Source of the DNA: Clostridiales bacterium
GTDB taxonomy: Bacteria; Bacillota; Clostridia; Oscillospirales; QAMX01
Length of the DNA stretch: 5,698 bases
Direction: 5' to 3'
NCBI GenBank assembly: GCA_016285815.1
Contig: JAEERN010000105.1
Span: 1-5,698, forward strand
Below the pieces are notes generated by a model. The model did not search any database. It was not told the DNA's origin and saw nothing but the letters and a program-made list of their open reading frames with translations. Positions within the stretch are counted from its first letter, which is position 1. Every line of letters begins with the position of its first letter. A program made the translations under genes and the position numbers. Below, piece by piece: positions 1 to 4,886 of the stretch.

Positions 1-713
1 CGGCCCGCTCGCCCGCCACGGCGGCGGCCCTGCTGGCCGGCACCGGCGCCAACGCCCCGGCGGCGCTGATGAACGGCGTGCTGCTGTTCGATCCCGTCCG
101 GGAGCGGATCCTCCGCTCCGAGGGCTTTTCCCGGGCGGAGACGGCGGCCGTCCTGTCGCTGGCCCGGGGCTGGCCCCTGCCCGCCATGATCTACACCCGC
201 TCGGACCAGACCCTGACCGTCTTCTACCGCGGCGCGGACGCGGGCTGTCTCGACGGGTTCATCGCCGCGCGCTCCGGCTCCCGCTGGAAGCGCTGGCAGC
301 CGACGAAGGACTATCTCTCTGTGCCGGGCGAGGCGCTCTACGCCGCGGTCCTCGGCCCCCGGGAGATCCTGGCAGCCCTGGAGGCGGACGTTAAAAAAGC
401 GACCGCGCTGCACACCGTCCTGTACCGCGAGGTCGACCGGGAAAACGTCTGGGTCTTCGAAGCTTTTTCGGCCCGGGCCTCCAAGGCCGAAGCCATCCGC
501 GCCTCGGCCCGGGCCGTCGGCGCGGAGCGGATCGTCGCCTTCGGCGACAATCTCAACGACCTGCCCCTGTTCGAGGCGGCCGACGTGCGCGTCGCCGTGG
601 CCAACGCCGTTCCCCGGCTCAAGGCCGAAGCGGACTTCGTCTGCGGCGCCAACACCGAGGACGGCGTCGTGCGCTGGATCGAGGCCGAGCTCAGCGGCGG
701 TCCCGCTCTCTGA
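1..713 (+). CDS. Cof-type HAD-superfamily phosphatase, 5' end cut off by window
   Basis: The first full codon is at 3. The reading frame is open from the window edge and opens with Ala-Arg-Ser-Pro-Ala-Thr, the usual Cof-family stretch just after strand 2 of the Rossmann core, then a Met-Asn-Gly-Val-Leu-Leu segment (69 onward). The ATG at 69 is therefore internal and the gene begins upstream. About 236 residues are visible; Cof proteins are usually 260-290, so roughly 40 residues, including the nucleophile Asp motif, are missing. The cap domain fills the middle. The C-terminal core has the motif III lysine (483-485, Ser-Lys-Ala-Glu-Ala) and the Mg-binding motif IV Gly-Asp-Asn-Leu-Asn-Asp at 543-560, both intact. 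Family members are cytoplasmic Mg-dependent phosphatases of sugar phosphates, nucleotides or flavin precursors; the substrate cannot be read here. The 3' end overlaps the convergent tadA by 23 bp and no terminator follows immediately. Confidence 0.9.
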   Translation, partial: ARSPATAAALLAGTGANAPAALMNGVLLFDPVRERILRSEGFSRAETAAVLSLARGWPLPAMIYTRSDQTLTVFYRGADAGCLDGFIAARSGSRWKRWQPTKDYLSVPGEALYAAVLGPREILAALEADVKKATALHTVLYREVDRENVWVFEAFSARASKAEAIRASARAVGAERIVAFGDNLNDLPLFEAADVRVAVANAVPRLKAEADFVCGANTEDGVVRWIEAELSGGPAL

Positions 714-1152
714 GCCGCGCGAAAAAGTCCCGCAGCAGCGCGGCGCTCTCGTCGGCCAGCACGCCGGAGACCACCTCCGGCCGGTGATTCAGCGGATAGG
801 CGAACAGGTCCAGCACCGATCCCATGGCCCCGGCCTTGGGGTCCGGCGCGCCGTAGATCACCCGCCGCACCCTGGCGTTCCCGATGGCTCCGGCACACAT
901 GGGACAGGGCTCCAGCGTGACGTAAAGGTCGCACTCCCACAGCCGCCAGCCGCCCAGCCGCCGACACGCGTTGTCGATGGCGCGGATCTCCGCGTGGGCC
1001 AGCGCGTTTTTCCCGGTCTCCCGGCGGTTCCGCCCGCGGCCGACGATCCGGCCGTCCCGCACGACGACGCACCCGACAGGCACCTCGCCCTCCGCCGCGG
1101 CCCGCCGCGCCAGCGCCAGCGCCGCCCGCATGAATTCCTCGTCCCGGTCCAT
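691..1152 (-). CDS. tadA: tRNA-specific adenosine-34 deaminase TadA
   Basis: 153 residues, normal for TadA. The enzyme deaminates adenosine 34 of tRNA-Arg(ACG) to inosine, so that one tRNA reads several arginine codons. The cytidine/deoxycytidylate deaminase fold is clear: Pro-Val-Gly at 25-27, zinc ligand His53 and proton-shuttle Glu55 in the His-Ala-Glu motif, zinc ligands Cys83 and Cys86 in Pro-Cys-Pro-Met-Cys, and Gly-Ala...Lys-Ala-Gly-Ala-Met-Gly-Ser near 101-112, typical of TadA rather than of free-base deaminases. The ATG at 1152 is chosen because a purine-rich site (AAAGGGGG, 1168 to 1161) sits 8 nt upstream and the conserved fold begins a few residues in. The longer open frame from 1239 would start inside the promoter at 1216-1244. 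The unit is probably monocistronic and leftward, with a leader of about 57 nt. Its 3' end overlaps the opposite-strand HAD gene. Confidence 0.95.
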   Translation of the reverse strand: MDRDEEFMRAALALARRAAAEGEVPVGCVVVRDGRIVGRGRNRRETGKNALAHAEIRAIDNACRRLGGWRLWECDLYVTLEPCPMCAGAIGNARVRRVIYGAPDPKAGAMGSVLDLFAYPLNHRPEVVSGVLADESAALLRDFFARLRERDRR

Positions 1153-1215
1153 GGCCCCGGCCCCCTTTCCGCGCGTTCGCGCCGCCGTTTCGGGCAAAGC
1201 GCGCCGCACGGCACT

Positions 1216-1244
1216 ATCATACACCATTTTCCCGCCCATTGCAA
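1216..1244 (-). promoter_or_regulatory. tadA promoter (sigma-A type)
   Basis: Read on the minus strand: -35 TTGCAA (1244-1239), a 17-bp spacer, then -10 TATGAT (1221-1216). Five of six bases match consensus in the -10, and four of six in the -35. Transcription should start near 1209, giving a leader of about 57 nt before the tadA ATG. It lies between the HU terminator and tadA, so tadA is expressed independently of HU. Its position also rules out the longer tadA start at 1239. Confidence 0.8.
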
Positions 1245-1269
1245 CCGTCTCTTCCCGAACAAGCGCGGC

Positions 1270-1304
1270 AAAAAGGCGGCCCGTCTCCGGACGGGCCGCC
1301 TTTT
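1270..1304 (-). terminator. Intrinsic terminator of the HU gene, possibly bidirectional
   Basis: A perfect 14-bp inverted repeat (arms 1271-1284 and 1291-1304) with a GC-rich core and a 6-nt loop. On the minus strand the hairpin ends in a run of five T (1274-1270), 13 nt after the HU stop codon, as expected for Rho-independent termination of HU. The arms end in A4/T4, so the plus-strand reading also finishes with four T. It could therefore stop rightward transcription coming from the HAD gene through antisense tadA; that second role is inference. Confidence 0.9.
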
Positions 1305-1316
1305 GGAAAACGCAGA

Positions 1317-1595
1317 TTACTTCTTGTTGACCGCTTCCTTCAGGCCGTTGCCGGGCTTGAAGGCGGGCGTCGTGCTGGCGGCGATCTGGATGGCCTCGCC
1401 GGTGCGGGGGTTCCGGCTGGTGCGGGCCGCGCGCTTGTGAGCAGCGAACGTGCCGAAGCCGACGATCTTGACGCTTTCGCCCGCGGCGAGCGTGTCCGCG
1501 ATGGTGTCAAAAGCCGCGTTGAGGACCGCAGCCGTGTCCTTCTGCGAAAGCTTGGTGGCCTCCGCGACCGCTTTCACGAGTTCCGCTTTATTCAT
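1317..1595 (-). CDS. HU family DNA-binding protein
   Basis: 92 residues, the standard HU length. HU is a dimeric nucleoid protein that bends and compacts DNA and binds nicked, bulged or four-way structures. Visible features are the N-terminal helical dimerisation half (1-40), the Gly-Phe-Gly-Thr-Phe signature at 46-50, and the flexible beta-arm with Arg-Asn-Pro-Arg-Thr-Gly-Glu at 61-67, whose Pro63 is the residue that wedges between base pairs. The C-terminal Pro-Ala-Phe-Lys-Pro-Gly-Asn is a mild variant of the usual Lys-Ala-Gly-Lys. The ATG at 1595 gives the canonical Met-Asn-Lys-Ala-Glu-Leu start and has AAGGGAG (1611-1605) 9 nt upstream; the frame extends further upstream but without conserved sequence. 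It is monocistronic between its promoter (1785-1813) and its terminator (1270-1304). HU rather than IHF is inferred from the single gene and overall motif pattern; the paralogue letter cannot be decided. Confidence 0.96.
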   Translation of the reverse strand: MNKAELVKAVAEATKLSQKDTAAVLNAAFDTIADTLAAGESVKIVGFGTFAAHKRAARTSRNPRTGEAIQIAASTTPAFKPGNGLKEAVNKK

Positions 1596-1621
1596 GATTG
1601 TGTTCTCCCTTCTTGTTTTTT

Positions 1622-1668
1622 CTATAAACAGGAAAAACGAAACCGTCCGGCCCCGTTTTCCTTTATAG
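1622..1668 (-). repeat. Bulged inverted repeat in the HU mRNA leader
   Basis: On the leftward transcript, 1668-1654 (CUAUAAAGGAAAACG) can pair with 1639-1622. Seven, six and two base pairs are separated by a 2-nt bulge (1630-1629) and a 1-nt bulge (1637), with a GC-rich loop. The structure ends about 10 nt before the HU Shine-Dalgarno sequence and 26 nt before the start codon. No U-run follows, so it is not a terminator. A role in mRNA stability or translational control is inference. Confidence 0.55.
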
Positions 1669-1761
1669 CGCGTTGTCAGCATCCGGCTTTTCCGTTTTTA
1701 AAAGCTACCGATGCGGCAGTTTTTTCGACGCGGCATTTGCTCCGGAAAAGCGCTTTCTCCG

Positions 1762-1786
1762 ATAACTTCCATTTATTTTAAGTTAT
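1762..1786. repeat. Inverted repeat at the HU transcription start, candidate operator
   Basis: Perfect 7-bp arms, ATAACTT (1762-1768) and AAGTTAT (1780-1786), are separated by 11 bp. The right arm overlaps the downstream edge of the HU -10 box (1785-1790) and the predicted start point (near 1778) falls between the arms. Such placement would suit a repressor site. The region is AT-rich, so a chance repeat is possible. Confidence 0.4.
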
Positions 1787-1813
1787 TATACCATATCCTC
1801 TCGCAAAATACAA
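1785..1813 (-). promoter_or_regulatory. HU gene promoter with extended -10
   Basis: Read on the minus strand: a perfect TATAAT -10 (1790-1785) preceded by TG one base upstream (extended -10), a 17-bp spacer, and a weak -35 TTGTAT (1813-1808, three of six matches). The extended -10 compensates for the poor -35. Upstream on the same strand are A-runs at 1843-1838 and 1831-1825 and AAATTT at 1823-1818, resembling an UP element. The start should be near 1778, giving a leader of about 183 nt. I saw no better promoter closer to the HU start codon. Confidence 0.7.
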
Positions 1814-1906
1814 TAGGAAATTTGTTTTTTTCAGACAATTTTTCCAAACCGCCCCGGAGACTTCCCCGGAGGACGCCCGGTCCGGCGCCTTTTCCCGGCC
1901 GGGCTC

Positions 1907-1935
1907 TTGCCAACCGCGGTAAAATCCGGTATAAT
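1907..1935 (+). promoter_or_regulatory. Promoter of the family 2 glycoside hydrolase gene
   Basis: -35 TTGCCA (1907-1912, five of six matches), a 17-bp spacer and a perfect TATAAT -10 (1930-1935). Transcription should start near 1942, giving a leader of about 44 nt to the TTG start at 1986. The strength of the match suggests that, if this sugar enzyme is inducible, control is by repression; see the inverted repeat at 1940-1967. Confidence 0.85.
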
Positions 1936-1939
1936 GGCA

Positions 1940-1967
1940 CCGTCCGGACCGAAGTGCGGCCGGACGG
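1940..1967 (+). repeat. 8-bp inverted repeat at the glycosidase transcription start
   Basis: CCGTCCGG (1940-1947) and CCGGACGG (1960-1967) are perfect inverted copies separated by 12 bp, with a possible inner CCG/CGG pairing. The centres lie 20 bp apart, about two helical turns. The repeat covers the predicted start point and would form a hairpin at the very 5' end of the mRNA, just before the Shine-Dalgarno sequence. It could be a repressor operator or a 5' stabilising hairpin; no regulator gene is in the window to decide. Confidence 0.5.
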
Positions 1968-1970
1968 AAA

Positions 1971-1978
1971 AAGGAGGG
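1971..1978 (+). promoter_or_regulatory. Ribosome binding site fixing a TTG start
   Basis: AAGGAGGG is a near-perfect Shine-Dalgarno sequence with 7 nt to the TTG at 1986. It sits downstream of the mapped promoter and just before the first recognisable residues of the glycosidase, and there is no in-frame ATG nearby. It is the main reason to accept the rare start codon. Confidence 0.85.
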
Positions 1979-1985
1979 AAGCCCT

Positions 1986-4634
1986 TTGGACACACGTTCT
2001 CTCTGCGGGATCTGGGAGCTCGGCGCCGACCGGCGCTATACCGACCCGGTCCGCGTGCCGGGAAGCTGGCGGACCGTCCCCGCGTTCCGGGACCACGGCG
2101 GTCCCGTCTGGTACCGCACGACCTTTTCCCTTTCGCCGGAAGAGGCGGCCCGGCGTCTCGCGCTGCGCTTCGGCGGCGTGTTCCGCCGGGCCCGGGTCTG
2201 GCTGAACGGCGAGCGCCTCGCCGTCCACGAGGGGTATCAGGCACCCTTCCGCGTGGACGTCAGCGGCCGGGCGGCCGCGGGCGAAAACGTGCTGGAGGTC
2301 GAAACGGACCTGGGCCGGTCGGCCGGCGCGCCGGACAGCGGCGCCCTCTGGGACATCACGCCCCTCCCCTTGGCCGGCCTTTACGAGCCGGTGACGCTGG
2401 AGCTCGCCGCCTCGCCCCGGGTCTGCGGGATCTACGCGCCGCTGGACCCTGTCGCCGGCGTCGTCCGGTTTTTCCTGACGCTTCGGAACGACGGGGACCG
2501 CCCCGTCTCCGCCGGGCTGACGCTGCGCGTCCGCGGCGGCGGCCGCGTCGAGACCGCGCCGACCCGAAGGCTCTCCGTGGCCCCGGGCGAAAGCGAGACC
2601 GGGCTGGCCCTTCCCGCCGCGCGGTTTTCGCTGTGGAGCCCCGAATCCCCCGCGCTCTACGACGTGGAGGCCGAGCTGACCTTTCCCGGCGGGCGCGACG
2701 TCTTTTCCGTCCGAACAGGCTTCAAGCGGCTGGAGACCGTGGGACGCGTCTTCCGGCTCAACGGCGCGCCCTATTACCTGTTGGGCTACGGAGACGATTT
2801 CGTCTTTCCCGGCGGCATCCCCCCGGCGGACGACAAGACCGCCTTTTTCCGCGGGATCCGCCGCGCCAAAGAGTACGGCTTCAACTTCGCGCGGCACCAC
2901 AGCCACTTCCCCTTCGAGGCCTTTCTGGACGCCGCCGACGAGCTGGGCCTTCTGCTCCAGCCGGAGCTGGCGCTGGCCAACGTCCCGCGGGAGCAGCTGA
3001 ACGACGAAAACAAGGGGCCCTTCCTGGACGAGTGGCGCGCGCTGATCCGGGCGTACCGCCACCACCCCTGCATCGCGGTCTGGTGCGGCGGCAACGAGAT
3101 GGAGTGGGGCTTTCCCTTCGACGCCGAGCTCTGCGCCGAGGCCCGGCGGCTGGACCCCTTCCGCCCCGTGAGCTCCACCGACGGCGTCTTCACCGCCGCC
3201 GACGCGCCGGACTTTTCGGACTTCGCCAGCATCTGCCCGGCGGAGTACACCGACTATCTGCCCTGGCGCGAGTGGGACGACCTGTTCCTGCGGGACGATT
3301 CCGGCAAGCCCCAGCTCGTCCACGAGATGGGAAACTACACCACCGTGCCCGATGCGGCCGATCTCGGGCGGTACGGGCCGGAGGCCGTTCGGCCGCGGCG
3401 GCTCGAGGCGCTGGCGCGCCTGCTGGACGCACCGGAAAAGCGGGCCCTGTACGACAAGGCCCTCGCCTGTTCGCTGTCCCTCCAGAAGCTGTGTCACCGG
3501 CTGAACATCGAAAAGGCGCGGCTTTCGCCTTTCTTCTGCGGCTATCACGTCTGGACCCTGGCGGACTATTACGAGACGACCCAGGGGATCCTGAACCCCT
3601 TTTTCGAGGACAAGGCCTTCACCGCGGAGGAATTCCGGCGCTTCAACCGCCAGACCGTCCTGCTGTGGGACACGGCCCGCGCGGTCTTCCGCGCCGGCGA
3701 AAAGACCGCGCTGGCCTTCCGGCTTTCGGCCTTCGGCCCGGATCTTCCGGACGCCGGGACCCTGACCCTGTCGCTCTCCGACGGACAGGCCGTTCAGACC
3801 GGGCTTGCCCTTCGCCCCGGCGGCCTGTCCGACGCCGCGCGGTGGGAGCTGACCCTGCCCTCGCCCGCAGCGGAGACGCGGTACGTCCTCTCCGCCGTTT
3901 TCGAGGGCGGCGGCCTGACGGTCCGCAGCGAATGGCCCCTGTTCGTCTGCCCGCCGGTGTCCGTCGGCCGGGAAAAGGAGATCTATCTCCACTATCTCGC
4001 CCGGCCCCTGCTGCAGGATGCCGGCGTCCCCTTCCGCTATTTCACCATCCCCCAGCCCATCGGCGAGGACCAGCTCCTGATCACCGGCTTTCTCTACGGC
4101 GGCATGACCGAGGCCGTCGAGCGCGGCGCGTCTCTGCTGCTGCTGGCCGGAGCGGACACCTTCCGCTGCACGGTGACGGGCAGCAGCTTCAAGGCCCCCT
4201 GGTGGGAGGCGGGCGAGATCTGGTATCTGAACCACACCAACAACAGCCAGATGTGCGGCGTCGTCGAGCCGCACCCGGCCACGGCCATGCTGCCCTACAC
4301 CGGCGGCTGGCAGCTGGACCTGTTTGGCGCCGTCGAACAGGCCCCCGCCGTGGATCTGGACGCTCTGGCCCTGCCGGCGGACGCCGCTCTGTACGGTGTG
4401 GACCCCGCGCTTCACCGGCGCGCCTATCTGTTTGAGTTCCGCCTCGGGCGCGGCCGCGTCCTGGTCAGCACCCTGAACCACGCCCGGTCGGATCTGGCCG
4501 ACCCCGCCGTGGACTATGTGCTGAAGAGCCTGATCAACTACGCCATGTCCGACCGGTTCCGGCCCGACGTCCGGTTGACCCGGGAACAGTTCTTCGCCGC
4601 CCTCGCCTCGCCGCCGGGCCAGGCAAAGCCTTGA
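1986..4634 (+). CDS. Glycoside hydrolase family 2 protein, cytoplasmic, specificity unknown
   Basis: 882 residues. Family 2 enzymes are retaining exo-beta-glycosidases (beta-galactosidase, beta-mannosidase, beta-glucuronidase). Domains in order: a jelly-roll sugar-binding domain (about 1-140, with Val-Trp-Leu-Asn-Gly at 71-75), an immunoglobulin-like domain (about 150-250), a TIM barrel (about 255-570) and a C-terminal region (about 575-882). The barrel carries Arg-His-His-Ser-His at 303-307, Asp-Glu-Leu-Gly near 318, the acid/base Glu371 in Gly-Gly-Asn-Glu and the probable nucleophile Glu447 in His-Glu-Met-Gly-Asn-Tyr. The 76-residue spacing equals that of E. coli LacZ (461/537). No signal peptide is seen, so it should act inside the cell on imported oligosaccharides. 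The TTG start is supported by the ribosome binding site at 1971-1978. The gene ends in tandem in-frame stops (TGA-TAA) and is followed by a terminator. Neighbours include no transporter or regulator, so the substrate cannot be inferred; a beta-galactosidase or beta-glucuronidase label would be a guess. Confidence 0.9.
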   Translation: MDTRSLCGIWELGADRRYTDPVRVPGSWRTVPAFRDHGGPVWYRTTFSLSPEEAARRLALRFGGVFRRARVWLNGERLAVHEGYQAPFRVDVSGRAAAGENVLEVETDLGRSAGAPDSGALWDITPLPLAGLYEPVTLELAASPRVCGIYAPLDPVAGVVRFFLTLRNDGDRPVSAGLTLRVRGGGRVETAPTRRLSVAPGESETGLALPAARFSLWSPESPALYDVEAELTFPGGRDVFSVRTGFKRLETVGRVFRLNGAPYYLLGYGDDFVFPGGIPPADDKTAFFRGIRRAKEYGFNFARHHSHFPFEAFLDAADELGLLLQPELALANVPREQLNDENKGPFLDEWRALIRAYRHHPCIAVWCGGNEMEWGFPFDAELCAEARRLDPFRPVSSTDGVFTAADAPDFSDFASICPAEYTDYLPWREWDDLFLRDDSGKPQLVHEMGNYTTVPDAADLGRYGPEAVRPRRLEALARLLDAPEKRALYDKALACSLSLQKLCHRLNIEKARLSPFFCGYHVWTLADYYETTQGILNPFFEDKAFTAEEFRRFNRQTVLLWDTARAVFRAGEKTALAFRLSAFGPDLPDAGTLTLSLSDGQAVQTGLALRPGGLSDAARWELTLPSPAAETRYVLSAVFEGGGLTVRSEWPLFVCPPVSVGREKEIYLHYLARPLLQDAGVPFRYFTIPQPIGEDQLLITGFLYGGMTEAVERGASLLLLAGADTFRCTVTGSSFKAPWWEAGEIWYLNHTNNSQMCGVVEPHPATAMLPYTGGWQLDLFGAVEQAPAVDLDALALPADAALYGVDPALHRRAYLFEFRLGRGRVLVSTLNHARSDLADPAVDYVLKSLINYAMSDRFRPDVRLTREQFFAALASPPGQAKP

Positions 4635-4671
4635 TAAGTCCGCGGCCTTTCGCCGCCTCGCCCCCCATGCG

Positions 4672-4689
4672 GGTCCGGACCGCCGGTCC
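4672..4689. repeat. Overlapping GGTCC/GGACC inverted repeats before the terminator
   Basis: GGTCCGGACC (4672-4681) is a perfect 10-bp palindrome. Its right half also pairs with GGTCC at 4685-4689 (3-nt loop). In addition, GCCGGTCCT (4682-4690) has a perfect inverted copy at 4734-4742 on the other side of the terminator. These pairings are mutually exclusive, so the 3' untranslated region could fold in several ways. Confidence 0.45.
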
Positions 4690-4690
4690 T

Positions 4691-4712
4691 CCCCCCCGCG
4701 GGGGGTTTTTTT
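4691..4712 (+). terminator. Intrinsic terminator of the glycosidase gene
   Basis: Six C (4691-4696), a 3-nt loop and six G (4700-4705) form an all-GC stem that runs directly into seven T (4706-4712). It lies 56 nt after the stop codon and well before the next promoter, so the glycosidase is insulated from the downstream zinc-ribbon operon. Confidence 0.88.
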
Positions 4713-4770
4713 CTGCCGCGGCGGAAAATTTGAAGGACCGGCCGAACCGTCTGCGGCCGTAAAGTTCCGC

Positions 4771-4799
4771 TTGACAAGGATATTGCGATATGTTACTAT
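4771..4799 (+). promoter_or_regulatory. Promoter of the zinc-ribbon protein operon
   Basis: A perfect -35 TTGACA (4771-4776), a 17-bp spacer and -10 TACTAT (4794-4799, four of six) with TG one base upstream (4791-4792, extended -10). The start should be near 4806, with a leader of about 80 nt containing a small stem-loop (arms 4823-4827 and 4832-4836) and a directly repeated ACGTCCC (4839-4845 and 4847-4853). The open frame upstream of 4887 begins inside this promoter, which excludes the longer protein start. Confidence 0.85.
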
Positions 4800-4886
4800 T
4801 TGATAAAAGAACAAAATCATTCCGCCGCGATCGGCGAGACGTCCCAACGTCCCTGCCGTTTCATTTTTACCATGGGAGGGATCCTG

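Larger units (their letters stand above)
1596..1985. other. Divergent intergenic regulatory region between HU and the glycosidase
   Basis: These 390 bp hold no convincing gene. Going rightward they contain the HU leader (1596 to about 1778) with its bulged hairpin, a second palindromic stretch AAAGCGCTTT at 1747-1756, the HU start-site inverted repeat and promoter, an A/T-tract segment (1818-1843), and a GC-rich stretch (1849-1906) without a clear feature. The rightward glycosidase promoter, start-site hairpin and ribosome binding site complete the gap. The two promoters are back to back with about 93 bp between their -35 boxes. Confidence 0.75.
4635..4886. other. Intergenic region between glycosidase and zinc-ribbon operon
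   Basis: These 252 bp hold a second in-frame stop (4635-4637), the GGTCC/GGACC repeats, the terminator, a small palindromic element TTTCTGCCGCGGCGGAAA directly after it, the extended -10 promoter and the zinc-ribbon leader. I see no additional gene; open frames here have no ribosome binding site and no recognisable sequence. Confidence 0.6.

Noticed and set aside
338..1072. A 244-codon minus-strand open frame across the HAD gene and tadA
   Set aside because: Low-complexity Arg/Ala-rich translation in a shadow frame of two genes with intact family motifs.
1153..1239. N-terminal extension of TadA from an upstream ATG
   Set aside because: The ATG lies at the -35 edge of the tadA promoter, so it would not be in the transcript, and the extra residues match nothing in the family.
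1654..1676. Possible closer HU promoter using TATAAA at 1667-1662 with CTGACA nearby
   Set aside because: The two boxes are almost adjacent instead of about 17 bp apart, and neither has a partner at proper spacing; the TATAAA is part of the leader hairpin.
1596..1682. N-terminal extension of HU
   Set aside because: The 29 extra residues come from the leader and its hairpin; HU proteins start at the Met-Asn-Lys-Ala-Glu-Leu motif, which has its own ribosome binding site.
1907..4435. An 842-codon plus-strand open frame overlapping the glycosidase
   Set aside because: It begins inside the -35 box of the glycosidase promoter, is almost entirely Arg/Pro/Gly/Ala, and shifts frame against a gene with clear catalytic motifs.
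4800..4886. N-terminal extension of the zinc-ribbon protein
   Set aside because: It begins at the -10 box of the promoter and has no ribosome binding site, whereas the ATG at 4887 does and directly precedes the zinc ribbon.
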